Shown in pieces: positions 16,803 to 26,261 of a DNA stretch of 64,000 nucleotides. Both the position numbers and the translations under genes were made by a program. The first letter of the stretch is position 1, and the number at the start of each line of letters is the position of its first letter. The DNA is from Ardenticatenales bacterium (GTDB lineage: Bacteria; Chloroflexota; Anaerolineae; Ardenticatenales; Ardenticatenaceae): contig JACKAZ010000002.1 in NCBI GenBank assembly GCA_020634795.1, forward strand, positions 345,943 through 409,942. The letters are read 5' to 3'. The notes beneath the pieces are model-generated. The model searched no databases. It worked only from the letters and a program-made list of their open reading frames with translations, and was not told the origin of the DNA.

Positions 16803-16886
16803 AGCAAAGGCTTGCGCAGGCAGGCCTATTGGTACCTCTGAGCGTAGCGAAGAGTGTCCCCGAGCGGGGATCCCAATCCCCCGCCC
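16803..16886. repeat. REP-like composite repeat, copy 2
   Basis: GGCTTGCGCAGGCAGGCC, CTCTGAGCGTAGCGAAGAG and GAGCGGGGATCCCAATCCCC occur in the same order as at 16570. From 16251 to 17006 only such repeats are seen and no gene. Confidence 0.75.
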
Positions 16887-17006
16887 CGCGTATCCCCGCT
16901 CGCACCAATCCTCCGCGCCGCCGCGCGTTTCAGGGTCTTTGGAACCGTTAGCCAAGCCCCCGCGCATCCCCTCCAACCCCCACTCGAACGCTCGAACGCT
17001 CGAACG

Positions 17007-20000
17007 CTACTTCGTTTCCACGATCGCGATCTCCTCGTCTGTGAGGCCGTACAAGCGATAGACGATCTGATCGATGAGATCGTCGGTGTGCTGGATGCGC
17101 TGCGCCACCGCGCGCACGGTCGGCGCATGGTCGCGGTAAACGGCGACGATGCCGCTGAAGTTGCCGATCTTCTTCACAAGTAGGCCGACGAAGGCTTTGA
17201 AGGCCCCCTCGTCCCATTCCAGCGCGTCGGCAATGCTGCGGCTGCTGCGGCTCTCGGCGTCGACGTAGGGGGCCAGCGCCGCTTTCTTGGCGAGCGATTG
17301 TTCCCACTTGCCCTTGTTGCGGAGCACGTCGAAGCTGGCCTCGTCGCTGACGCCTTCGAGATCGAGCCAGAAGGCTTCGGTGCGCTGCTGCTTTTCTTGG
17401 TTGAGGGCGATCATCTGCTCGGCGAGGTGGGCCAGCAGATCGTGGACGACGTCGGTTTGCGCGGAGGACGCGGCCATGCGCTGCTCCACGAAGCGGCGCA
17501 ACAGCGCCCCAGCATCGCCGCCACCGCGCTGCATCGCATCGTAGAGCGCTGTCCCTTCCGCGAGCAGCCGCGCCCGTTCGTCGTCCGGCGTGGTGAAGTC
17601 GATGCGGCGGATGGGGAGTCTTCTAACGTATTGGACCTGTAGCTCATAGAAACCACCTGAAAGAGTTGTGGTTTCCTGTCGCATACGAAAAGTGAGAAGT
17701 TTGCTATTTAAACAAGCTACTAGGAAATGACTAGAGTACTCTGTGTCAAGAGCGACAACATATGCTGGTTCCAGAAGAATCTGATTGCCCAAAGAATCAA
17801 GCACGAAAGTATTTTTATTTGTAATCTTGGGAAAAAGTAATTTGGGTTTGAGCAGATGCTTGCTCAAGTACAAGTAGCCGTACCAACTCATACCAGCTTC
17901 GACAACGGTCTGGCCGTACCATCTACGATCCTGTAGAATATCCTGTCTCTCTTCGAAGTAGGCTCTTAATCTAGGGGCACTATCGAGGTTAACCAACGAG
18001 GGTTCACCTTGCTCGTTCCTTTGATACGGAAACACGATGTACTCGTTTGAAGGAGTTATAGAGTAGCGGTGTAGATCACCAGCTCTTAACATACGCCGAA
18101 CAAATTGTGATTCTATCAAAAAGGGATCGAATAGTTCACGCTTCCCAATATAAGCGTCATTCAAACCCGTGGTGATGCTTCGATTAATGGCGAGAGTATG
18201 TGTGTGGAATGGGTCGCTAATCTCCCATATTCGTTTCCACACGGATTGAGCCGCTTTCGGCTCTAACCGCCAAGGTTGTTCAGTCCTGTAAGCTGATTCA
18301 TCCATGAAGAAATGTGCAATGCTAGAAGGTAACTTTTCTGTGGATAACTTTGAAAATAAGGTCTCATAAGTAGGCACACCTAGGTTGCGATATGAGGGAA
18401 AAGAAAAAACCTCCGTATCTGTTGAAGTAGGTATATGATTTGCACGCGATAGTAATAATATCAAAGGGTAAGTCGTAGCGTCACCGAAGATTGGTGCATC
18501 GTTAAGGTCTACTAGTTGAAGTAGGTTTGCATTAGCTGCAAGAAAACTGCGCAGTCCTTTGCCATAGCCAGTTACAAGAAATTTACTTTGTACTATATAT
18601 CCAAGCTTTCCTCTTAGTGAGATTAAAGTCAATGACAATTCGATAAAAACTGCGTATTGATCGTATTTTCCAGTTGCTGAAGAGTAAATCTGACGCTGAA
18701 AAAGCTTATCCACTTCGCCCATTTCTTGGACATCTACCCACGGCGGATTGCCAATCACCGCATCGAAACCCGCCTGATCGTCCAACGGCTGGCCGCTGAG
18801 GCCGAAGAAGACTTCGGGGAACTCCAACTCCCAGTGGAAGAAGTGGCGTTCGCGGGCGATGCGCTCGACCTCGTGCAGCAACTCGCCGTAGCGCGGCACC
18901 TGAAAGCCGCCCTTGAGCAGAATGTCGCGCAACCCTTTCCATTCGGTCGGTCCAATCTCCACGCCGAAATGTTGTGCCGTCCAAAGATCGGCGAGGCGGC
19001 GGTAGCGCTCGGTCGTCGCCCGCACCCCGCTGATAAAGGCCTCCTCCACCTTGTGGATATCCGCGACCGAGCTTTGCACCGTCCCCTCGATATCCTCCAT
19101 GAAGCGGGTCGCGGTGCGCATGTGGCCAACGAAGGCACTATCTTGAAAGAGCGAAAGCTGCCCGGCCTCGGCCTGCGTTTCTTCCTCCTTTTTGCGTTTG
19201 GATTTGCGCCGCTTGGGCTGCGCCTCGTGCAGCGCCTCCAGCCGCGCCCCCACCAGCGAATTGCCAACGCGGATATGGTGATCGAGAAAGGAGAGCGGGC
19301 GATCCTTCGCCACCGTGTTCAGCCAGAGGCTCAGCTTCGCCAACTCCACTGCCAACGGGTTGAGGTCCACTCCGTAGATGCAGCTCGCCACGACGCGCCG
19401 CCGCCAGTAGGCCAGCGCCGTCTCCCCGCTGAGCGCATCGCCCGCCGTGGGCTGCAGATCTCGCTGCACCATGCGTTGGGCCAGATAATCGGTCGCGCCG
19501 ACGAGGAAATGGCCGGAGCCAGCCGCCGGATCGACCACGTTGAGGGCGAGGATCGCCTCCGCCAGCTTGGTCGGATTGTCGGCATGTGTGGTCTCCAACT
19601 CATCGACCAGCGGGCCGAGCGTCTGCTCCACGATATACTGCACGATGTAATCGGGCGTGTAGTAGGAGCCGCTGGCCTTGCGCTCCTGCTTGTCATTCAG
19701 CAGCGCGACCTCGCCATCCTCGACCGTGATCGTAAACTCCAGCAGTCCCTCATAAATTGCCCCGAGGTGGCGCACCGCCAAATCGCGGTAATCGACGAAG
19801 CCGCGCTGGCTGCTCTGCGGATCGGTCGCCCGCGCCAGCAGGTCGATCGCGCGGCGGAGGTCGCGGTCGCCGACCCGGTACTGCTGTAAAAAGGGATGTT
19901 TCGTCGGCGAGAAGAGGCCGCCGTTGTAGGCTGGCACACCGAGCGCGGCGTCCCCCTTGTTGATGATGTTCCACAACTCTTGCAGCGCGTTCCAGAGGAT

Positions 20001-21014
20001 GGTGCGGCTGGCGGCGGCGGGCCGCTGGCTGTCCTTGTCGTGGGCCACCGTCCGCTTCAGCCGCGCCAGACTGTAACTGTAGTAGGCGCTGCTCGGTTGG
20101 GCGGGCAACAGCCCACGACTTTCGGCGAAGAGCACGAAAAGCAGGCGGTAGAGCAGGATCAGGCTGTTGTCGTAGATCGCCTTGAGCGTGGCCGCGTCGG
20201 CCTCCAGATCGTTGTCGGGCAAGGCGAAAAAGCCCTGCGCCAGCGCGGAAAGGGCGTCGTAGACCTGGCTTTTCAGATTGTCGCTGATGCCCTGCGCCAG
20301 CTCACGGCTGCCCGCCAGCACGCTATCGAGCCAGCCGTTCGGGGCGAAAGCCGGTTGGCAGAAGAAGAGGTAGAAGTAGCGGAAGGCCTGCGCGTCGCCA
20401 TGTTCCAGCAGCGCGGCCAGATCGACCTCGTAGTAGCTATCGAACTGCTTGGAGCTGTCCCGATGGTAAAGCCGCCAGAGCCGCCCGTTGGTCAGCACGG
20501 CCCACGTCAGCCCGCTATAGCGGAGGTAGAAGTCGATCTGCACGACGGGGTTCTTACTAATCGCCGGATCCGCGCCATCACTCAGCGCCACATCCAACGG
20601 ACGGTCCCAGCGCTTGGCATCGGCGACGGCTCTGCCCTGCCATTGGGCCAGCAGCGCCTCGGTCGCGGGGGAGCCGTGGCCCTGCGCGGCGGCCTGCCCC
20701 GCCTCGTCGCTGAAGAAAACGTAGTCGGGTACCTTGTTGCCGCGCGGTGTCTGCAGCGACAACTGCACCGCAAAGCGCTGCCCCAGCGCGGCCAAGACCG
20801 GCTGTATCCACAGCGTCTCTGTCTGCGACTCGTTCCACGCCGCTGACGGGTCGAGCCGCGCCCACAGCGCTTGCAGCGTGGCAAAGCAGCGGTCGCTGGC
20901 GTCGGCCCACGCCCTCCACTCCGCACGGACGTTGACATAATTGGTCAAGTAATAATCGGAGAAGAGGTTATGATTGCTATAAAACGCAAACGACGCCTGC
21001 GTGGCGGTAGTCAT
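17007..21014 (-). CDS. Type IIG restriction-modification enzyme (nuclease, N6-adenine methylase and specificity in one chain)
   Basis: 1335 residues, start at 21014 with GAGGAG upstream. The N-terminal region (about 60-130) has VPDYVFF and later VADAKRW, fitting a PD-(D/E)xK nuclease. A long helical connector follows (250-400). The methylase core has SYYTPDYIVQYIV, motif I VVDPAAGSGHFLVG (about 490) and motif IV IGNPPW (about 753), the N6-adenine type. From about 765 to 1125 lies the target-recognition region, ending in SGGFYELQVQYVRRLPI. A C-terminal helical part closes the protein. It should cut and methylate a specific site as a self-contained defence enzyme. The DNA for the recognition region (about 17640-18735) is strikingly AT-rich, with sharp edges against GC-rich flanks. 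Confidence 0.9.
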   Translation of the reverse strand: MTTATQASFAFYSNHNLFSDYYLTNYVNVRAEWRAWADASDRCFATLQALWARLDPSAAWNESQTETLWIQPVLAALGQRFAVQLSLQTPRGNKVPDYVFFSDEAGQAAAQGHGSPATEALLAQWQGRAVADAKRWDRPLDVALSDGADPAISKNPVVQIDFYLRYSGLTWAVLTNGRLWRLYHRDSSKQFDSYYEVDLAALLEHGDAQAFRYFYLFFCQPAFAPNGWLDSVLAGSRELAQGISDNLKSQVYDALSALAQGFFALPDNDLEADAATLKAIYDNSLILLYRLLFVLFAESRGLLPAQPSSAYYSYSLARLKRTVAHDKDSQRPAAASRTILWNALQELWNIINKGDAALGVPAYNGGLFSPTKHPFLQQYRVGDRDLRRAIDLLARATDPQSSQRGFVDYRDLAVRHLGAIYEGLLEFTITVEDGEVALLNDKQERKASGSYYTPDYIVQYIVEQTLGPLVDELETTHADNPTKLAEAILALNVVDPAAGSGHFLVGATDYLAQRMVQRDLQPTAGDALSGETALAYWRRRVVASCIYGVDLNPLAVELAKLSLWLNTVAKDRPLSFLDHHIRVGNSLVGARLEALHEAQPKRRKSKRKKEEETQAEAGQLSLFQDSAFVGHMRTATRFMEDIEGTVQSSVADIHKVEEAFISGVRATTERYRRLADLWTAQHFGVEIGPTEWKGLRDILLKGGFQVPRYGELLHEVERIARERHFFHWELEFPEVFFGLSGQPLDDQAGFDAVIGNPPWVDVQEMGEVDKLFQRQIYSSATGKYDQYAVFIELSLTLISLRGKLGYIVQSKFLVTGYGKGLRSFLAANANLLQLVDLNDAPIFGDATTYPLILLLSRANHIPTSTDTEVFSFPSYRNLGVPTYETLFSKLSTEKLPSSIAHFFMDESAYRTEQPWRLEPKAAQSVWKRIWEISDPFHTHTLAINRSITTGLNDAYIGKRELFDPFLIESQFVRRMLRAGDLHRYSITPSNEYIVFPYQRNEQGEPSLVNLDSAPRLRAYFEERQDILQDRRWYGQTVVEAGMSWYGYLYLSKHLLKPKLLFPKITNKNTFVLDSLGNQILLEPAYVVALDTEYSSHFLVACLNSKLLTFRMRQETTTLSGGFYELQVQYVRRLPIRRIDFTTPDDERARLLAEGTALYDAMQRGGGDAGALLRRFVEQRMAASSAQTDVVHDLLAHLAEQMIALNQEKQQRTEAFWLDLEGVSDEASFDVLRNKGKWEQSLAKKAALAPYVDAESRSSRSIADALEWDEGAFKAFVGLLVKKIGNFSGIVAVYRDHAPTVRAVAQRIQHTDDLIDQIVYRLYGLTDEEIAIVETK

Positions 21015-21184
21015 GGGCGCTCCTCGAAACCAAACGGCGGATCAGTGGCCGCAATCCTATCACGAAACGCATTAAATGCAGAACGCAGGACGGCTTGTAG
21101 CGAATGGCGAATGGCGAATGGAGAGATGTGGGGAATCGTCTCACCGCGTTACCCGTGTGGCTCTTACGGCCAAACTTGATAAGG

Positions 21185-21250
21185 GCAATGATGGGGCCTG
21201 CGCAGGCAGGCCTGTTGGCCCGAGCGGGGATTTCTAATCCCCTGCGCGGC
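21185..21250. repeat. REP-like composite repeat, copy 3
   Basis: GGGGCCTGCGCAGGCAGGCC (about 21193-21212) and GAGCGGGGATTTCTAATCCCC (about 21222-21242), the same modules as at 16.6 and 16.8 kb. Between 21015 and 21906 no gene is seen; the space is filled with repeats. Confidence 0.8.
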
Positions 21251-21340
21251 GTTCCCCCCGCGCCGCGCACCCCCACGCACCCCCGCGCGCACCAATCCCC
21301 CGCTCCCACCTGTACCAGATTTGGTGGGTAAAGGTAAGCG

Positions 21341-21390
21341 ATATCGGGAGAGGGAGAGCCGCGAAGCGGCAGGGTGAGGGTCCGCAGGCC
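21341..21390. repeat. Repeat related to the toxin-antitoxin upstream duplication
   Basis: Contains GAGGGAGAGCCGCGAAGCGG followed by CAGGGTGAGGGT, nearly the same as sequences upstream of the two toxin-antitoxin operons (25.9 and 26.6 kb). Confidence 0.7.
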
Positions 21391-21572
21391 TGTGCCACGG
21401 GAAAAATCTACGCCGCACTTGCCCCATTCGCCATGCAGCTTGCCCCATTCACCTTGCCCCTTGCACGAAAAACTCACACAACTCATTAAACTCTCGGTTC
21501 GCGTATTTTGACGATGGCAAAGCCAATTCAATCGGAATCATTGGTATGAAGGGTATAGGTAGCACGGCGACC

Positions 21573-21665
21573 CACGAGGTCGGGCACGGCGGCCCGACCC
21601 TACATTTAGGGATGGCCATACTCTGACCCGCGTGTAGGGACGACCCGCCGTGGTCGTCCCTGCGG
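21573..21665. repeat. GTCGGGC/GCCCGAC and GGACGAC/GTCGTCC palindromes
   Basis: GTCGGGCACGGCGGCCCGAC (about 21578-21597) and GGACGACCCGCCGTGGTCGTCC (about 21639-21660) are imperfect palindromes of one family. Related palindromes occur at 51.7 kb. Confidence 0.7.
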
Positions 21666-21768
21666 CGGAGGCGGCCCTATCTCGGCCACCCCATGGCGGC
21701 ATAAGCGTTGTCTTCACCCTTCAAATTTGATTTGGGGGTTCGAAAATACCCGAACGGAAAGATTAAAC

Positions 21769-21833
21769 TCACAAAACTCATTAAACTCACAAAACTCATT
21801 AAACTCACAAAACTCACAAAACTCACAAAACTC
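21769..21833. repeat. 9-bp AAACTCATT/AAACTCACA tandem tract
   Basis: About seven nine-base units alternating AAACTCACA and AAACTCATT, about 70 bases upstream of the ABC permease fusion. Confidence 0.9.
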
Positions 21834-21906
21834 CTCCCAATTGAACCAATTCGCCCCCCGACGAGTATAAGAGTAGCCATTGGACTATTTTGTGTAGGAG
21901 CGCGTG

Positions 21907-24900
21907 ATGAAAGCCAGCCGTGCGACCACCTTGCTCGCCATCGCCCGCCGCGTTGCCGTGGCCGCGCTCACCTTGCTCGCCATTATCGTGCTGACCTACG
22001 TCGCGCTGGCGCTGGCACGGGGCGACGGGATGGGCGAGGCGCTGCAACGGGCCGCCACGCAAACGCCGCGCTACCTGCTGCGCCTCGCGCAGCGCGACTT
22101 CGGCATGACCGAGGCGGGCAGCCTCACGCTGGCGCCGGTCGCGGTGAGTGGCGTGGTGCGCGAAGCGATCCCCCGCAGCGTCGCCCTGCTGCTGATCTCC
22201 CTCCTCTTCGCCGCACTCCTTGGGGTTCCCCTTGGCATGATCGCGGCCCGCTGGCGGGACGGGCCGCGATCGGTTCTGGTGCTGCTGCTGTCGCTGATGG
22301 GCATCTCCATGCCCAGCTTCTTCGCGATCATCCTGCTACAACGACTCGTGCTGAACTGGCGTGACCTCACTGGCCAACTGCTGGTGCCGGTGGGCGGCTT
22401 CGGCTGGGATGCGCACATCGTTCTGCCCGCGCTGGTACTGGCCGCCCGTCCCATCGCGCAACTCGCGCGGGTTACGGCGCTTTCGTTGCAAGAGGTGTTG
22501 GCGCAGGATTACGTGCGCGTCGCTCATGCCAAGGGGCTGACGCCCATCGCGGTGCTTGTGCGCCACGTGCTGCGCAATACTCTGATCCCCATCCTGACCA
22601 CGCTCGGTGTCTCGCTGCGCTTCTCGCTCAGTAGCTTGCCGGTGGTCGAAACCTTTTTTGGCTGGAATGGCGCGGGCGTGCTACTCCTCAAGAGCATCGG
22701 GCGGCAGGACGACGATCTGACCCTGCCGCTGGTGCTGGCGCTGGGGGCGCTCTTCGTGCTGGTCAATTTGCTGTTGGAAGGCAGCTACCGTCGCATCAAC
22801 CCGCGTCTTCAGGCATCGGCGACCACGACCCGCCCCGAGCGGCGGTCGCTGCAGCGACGCCTTACCACTCTGTGGGCCGCGCTGCGCGACGCCCTCCGCG
22901 ACAATCCGTTGCGCCGCTGGTGGGTGCAGCGTCGACAGGAGCCTTCCCCAAACCCCTTCCGTGATCTGTTGCAGGCCGAGGGGCGGCACCGCGACGAGGC
23001 AATCACGCTACCCTCCAGAGATCCGCGATGGCGGCGCTGGCGGGGGCTGTTCAACCTGCCGCTGCTGCTGGGGGGCGTGCTGGTGATCGGCTTTGCCGTC
23101 CTTTTCTTCTTTGGGCCAGCCCTGGCACCCCGCAGCCCCTATGCTCTATTCACGTTGGATATTCAAGGGACAACCTTCCAGCGGCCGCCACTTGCCCCGC
23201 AACCGCGCTTCCCGTGGGGCACCGACGCCCTCGGCCGCGATATTCTGAGTTTGGTCATGACGGGCACGCAGCAGACGCTGACGCTGGCCCTGCTGGCGGT
23301 AGCGGCACGGTTGCTGGTGGGCAGCGTGCTGGGCGCCATCGCGGGCTGGTGGCGTGGCGGCTGGCTGGATCGGCTGATCGGTGGCACTGCTGAGGTGATC
23401 GCCGCCTTCCCGACGCTGCTGCTGGCGATGCTGCTCATCCTTGCGCTGGGCATCCGCCAAGGGATGATGCCCTTCATCGTGGCTTTCTGCGTGGTAGGTT
23501 GGGGCGAAATCATGCAGTTCGTGCGCAGCGAGACGATCGCCATGCGGCCGCAGCCGTGGATCGAGAGTGCGCGGGCGGTCGGTCTCACCACCCCCCGCAT
23601 CCTTTTGCGCCACATCTTTCCGAATCTGCTGCCCGCACTGATCGCGTTGGCCGCCCTAGAGATGGGCGCGGTGCTGATGCTACTGGGCGAACTGGGCTTT
23701 CTGAGCATCTTCATCGGCGGGGGTGTCTATTATACCGATATGGGCCTCTTCGCCGATATTCCCGAATGGGGGTCGCTGCTGGCCGATGCCCGACATCGGG
23801 TCTTTGGCGCACCGTGGATGGTCTTCTACCCAGGGGCGGTCTTCTTCGTGGCGATCTTGTCCTTCAACCTCTTCGGCGAGGGGCTGCGCCGCCTGAGCGA
23901 CAAAGGACGCTTCCACGCGGGCCTCTTCTTCAACCGCTACACGCTGATCGCGCTGTTGCTCGTGGCGCTGGCCGTCGGCTGGCTGCGCGACAACACGGGC
24001 GCGGTCGCCACGTATAAGCAGCAGGCCAGCGTGGTGGACGGTGCGCAGGCGCTGGCGGTCGCCGAAGCGCTCAGCGCCCCCGCCTTGCAAAGCCGCGCCC
24101 TGGGCAGCGAGGGAATGCGGCGGGCGGCAGCGCAGATCGCTGCTGAGTTCGAGGCGCTGGGGTTGCAAGCGGCAGGGGAATCGCTCGGTTACTTCCAGAG
24201 CCAAAGTCGCGACTACCTGGCGCTCGATGGTGTGCCGACGATGACGATCAACGATGGTGGCCCGCCGTTGATCCACCGAGAGGACTTTGCGCTCTACCCC
24301 GCTCCCGTCCAGAGTGGGGGCAGCGGCAGTGGGCCGGTGCGCGTGGTGGCCCTCGCCGACTCCGACGCCGATCCCTCAAGCGACTGGCGCCGCTACCGCA
24401 CAGCGCTCAGCGATGTTGACAGTGCGGACGAAGTCCTGCTGGTGCTCACCGAGGCGGATATGGAATACGCGCTCTTCGCGCCGCGGCAGGCGATTCTGGT
24501 GGTGGAGGAGCCGTCCGCGGTCGCGCGGCAGTACAGCTATTCGCCGCTCACCCCGATGCAACAGTTCAGCCTTGATGTCGGTGAGGGCACGCCGATCTTC
24601 CAGATCAGGCGCGAGACGGCCGACCGCTTCCTCGCCGGTAGTGGCGAAACGGTGGCAAGCCTCCGTGCCAAGCGTGAGGGCTTGGAAGGCGACGAGGTTC
24701 TGACATTTTCTACCGGTGTGGAGACGGCACTTTCTGCGCTGGCGCATGTCGAAAAAAGCGAGGTCGCCAACGTGATCGGCCACCTGCCCGGCAACCGCGA
24801 GGATTTGAATCAACGCACCGTGCTCGTGCTGGCGCCCTACGACAGCCCGCCGCTCGTGCCGGGCGAGCCACCCACGCCCGCCGCCAACGACAACGGCAGC

Positions 24901-25431
24901 GGTGTCGCCCTGATGCTGGAGATCGTCCGCGCGCTGCAAGCCAGTGACTACAACGCCCATCGCACCTTCCTCTTCATTGCCTACAGTGGCGAGGGCTGGC
25001 AGAACGGTCAGGCCGCCATCGACCCCGATGTCGACAAGTTTTTGCAGGCACGGCAGGGCTTCGATACGTTGGAAATCGAAGCGGTTGTCTTTTTGCGTGG
25101 CTTGGGTGCGGGGGATGGCAACGGGCTGACGCTCTCCAGCGCTGGCGGAGTGCGGCTGACCGAGTTAGTGGAGCGCTCGGCGCGGCGGATGGGGGTGGGC
25201 AGCCAACGCACGTCGGAGGCCCTCAACATCAGCCTGATCTACGACGAGCGGGCCCAATACGGCGGTGGCGGCGACAGATACCCGACGGTGCGACCCCACT
25301 GGCAAGGGTGGGAGCAGGCGGCGCGAACGCCCGCTGACACGCTGGATTCGCTCTCCGCGGACAAGTTGGAACAGGCGGGCGAAGCCATCGCCATGGCCCT
25401 CATCGCGTTGGGCCGCGAGCTGGACTACTGA
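21907..25431 (+). CDS. Fusion of two Dpp/Opp-type ABC permeases with a degenerate M28 peptidase domain
   Basis: 1174 residues, ATG at 21907 with AGGAG at 21896-21900. Residues about 8-300 are a DppB-like permease with the EAA loop (RVAHAKGLTPIAVLVRHVLRN). After a basic linker, 380-665 is a DppC-like permease (GTDALGRDILS; ESARAVGLTTPRILLRHIFPN). One further TM (about 680-697) leads to an extracytoplasmic M28 aminopeptidase-like domain (about 705-1174). Its metal sites look damaged: APYDSPP replaces the usual H-x-D, ANDNGSG keeps the bridging Asp, and SGEGWQ replaces GEE. The permeases should form a peptide or nickel importer channel with a separately encoded ATPase; none is nearby. The M28 part may bind rather than cut peptide (inference). 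Confidence 0.9.
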   Translation: MKASRATTLLAIARRVAVAALTLLAIIVLTYVALALARGDGMGEALQRAATQTPRYLLRLAQRDFGMTEAGSLTLAPVAVSGVVREAIPRSVALLLISLLFAALLGVPLGMIAARWRDGPRSVLVLLLSLMGISMPSFFAIILLQRLVLNWRDLTGQLLVPVGGFGWDAHIVLPALVLAARPIAQLARVTALSLQEVLAQDYVRVAHAKGLTPIAVLVRHVLRNTLIPILTTLGVSLRFSLSSLPVVETFFGWNGAGVLLLKSIGRQDDDLTLPLVLALGALFVLVNLLLEGSYRRINPRLQASATTTRPERRSLQRRLTTLWAALRDALRDNPLRRWWVQRRQEPSPNPFRDLLQAEGRHRDEAITLPSRDPRWRRWRGLFNLPLLLGGVLVIGFAVLFFFGPALAPRSPYALFTLDIQGTTFQRPPLAPQPRFPWGTDALGRDILSLVMTGTQQTLTLALLAVAARLLVGSVLGAIAGWWRGGWLDRLIGGTAEVIAAFPTLLLAMLLILALGIRQGMMPFIVAFCVVGWGEIMQFVRSETIAMRPQPWIESARAVGLTTPRILLRHIFPNLLPALIALAALEMGAVLMLLGELGFLSIFIGGGVYYTDMGLFADIPEWGSLLADARHRVFGAPWMVFYPGAVFFVAILSFNLFGEGLRRLSDKGRFHAGLFFNRYTLIALLLVALAVGWLRDNTGAVATYKQQASVVDGAQALAVAEALSAPALQSRALGSEGMRRAAAQIAAEFEALGLQAAGESLGYFQSQSRDYLALDGVPTMTINDGGPPLIHREDFALYPAPVQSGGSGSGPVRVVALADSDADPSSDWRRYRTALSDVDSADEVLLVLTEADMEYALFAPRQAILVVEEPSAVARQYSYSPLTPMQQFSLDVGEGTPIFQIRRETADRFLAGSGETVASLRAKREGLEGDEVLTFSTGVETALSALAHVEKSEVANVIGHLPGNREDLNQRTVLVLAPYDSPPLVPGEPPTPAANDNGSGVALMLEIVRALQASDYNAHRTFLFIAYSGEGWQNGQAAIDPDVDKFLQARQGFDTLEIEAVVFLRGLGAGDGNGLTLSSAGGVRLTELVERSARRMGVGSQRTSEALNISLIYDERAQYGGGGDRYPTVRPHWQGWEQAARTPADTLDSLSADKLEQAGEAIAMALIALGRELDY

Positions 25432-25439
25432 GGCGACGG

Positions 25440-25545
25440 ATAACGGATAACGCAAAACGGCAACGCAGAGCAGGTAACGCAGAGCAGGTAACGCAGAACG
25501 CAGAACGCAGAACGCAGAACGCAGAACGCAGAACGCAGAACGGAA
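25440..25545. repeat. 7-bp AACGCAG-type tandem tract
   Basis: AACGCAGAGCAGGT units followed by at least six copies of GCAGAAC starting just after the permease fusion stop. Complementary strand of the TTCTGCG family. Confidence 0.9.
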
Positions 25546-25676
25546 CGACAAATCGAGAATAGCGAATGGAGAATGGAGAATCGCGAAGCGAATGGAAAGA
25601 CCTTTCCTATCGTCTCACCGCTCTGCCCCCGTTCTAACGCGCCAACGCTTCATCAATTCATCAAGCCCAACTTCCG

Positions 25677-25885
25677 CACTCATCAAACTCCAACACTCCA
25701 ACACTCCAGCACTCCAGCACTATAAAACTCATCAAACTCATCAAACTCACAAAACTCATTAAACTCCAGCACTCCAACACTCCAACACTCCAACACTCCA
25801 ACATTCCAACACGCCGGAACTCATCAAACTCATCAAACTCCAACACTCCAACACTCCAACACTCCAACACTCCAACACCCGTCAA
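25677..25885. repeat. Long mixed array of ACTCATCAA and ACTCCAAC repeats
   Basis: About 200 bases alternating nine-base ACTCATCAA-type units and eight-base TCCAACAC units. With the tract at 25440 and a stretch of CGAATGGAGAATGG, it fills 25432-25890, where no gene is seen. Confidence 0.9.
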
Positions 25886-25912
25886 ACACACAAAACCCAT
25901 CTCCCTCAACCT

Positions 25913-26000
25913 CCCGATGTCCGCATAGTGGAGGGATAGCCGCGCAGCGGCAGGGTGAGGGCTTGCGGGACGCTGAATTTCGACAAAGGCTGCTACAATG
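25913..26000 (+). promoter_or_regulatory. Duplicated upstream element with extended -10, copy 1 (before hicB)
   Basis: The segment ends GACAAAGGCTGCTACAAT, where TGC-TACAAT (25991-25999) is an extended -10. The same segment, with few differences and one 11-base insertion, precedes the second toxin-antitoxin operon at 26649-26747. Both antitoxin genes start 36-53 bases downstream of the -10. Confidence 0.6.
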
Positions 26001-26051
26001 AGAGCCATTGACTGGTTGTCCGTGGAACAGGCGACAAATCCGCGAGGAGGT

Positions 26052-26261
26052 ATGTTGAACGAGATCATTTTTCTAGTTTCAGAGTCGAATGAAGGTGGAT
26101 TTGAGGCCCGTGCGCTCGGCCATTCTATCTACACGGAAGCGGATACCGTAGACGAACTACGCGAAATGGTGCGCGATGCGGTCGCCACCCACTTTGACGA
26201 TGGCGGCCAGCCCGCGCTGATTCGTCTCCACTTCGTGCGGGAAGAGGTGCTGGCCGCGTGA
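26052..26261 (+). CDS. HicB-like antitoxin
   Basis: 69 residues from ATG 26052. AGGAGG lies very close upstream, so initiation at the next codon (TTG, 26055) is also possible. The sequence (IIFLVSESNEGGFEARALGHSIYTEADTVDELREMVRDAV) is the partial RNase H-like fold of short HicB antitoxins. It should bind and neutralise the HicA toxin encoded next. The stop overlaps the hicA start (GTGA). An in-frame ATG at 25998 lies directly at the -10 and would be leaderless; I consider it unlikely. Small protein without its own DNA-binding domain, so autoregulation is uncertain. Confidence 0.8.
   Translation: MLNEIIFLVSESNEGGFEARALGHSIYTEADTVDELREMVRDAVATHFDDGGQPALIRLHFVREEVLAA

Noticed and set aside
18726..19889. 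387-codon open frame on the plus strand within the restriction-modification gene
   Set aside because: Antisense to the conserved methylase core; the minus-strand protein has clear motifs and the plus-strand translation has none.
25677..25885. Tandem arrays considered as a CRISPR
   Set aside because: Units are 7-9 bases, directly adjoining, without unique spacers; no cas genes nearby.
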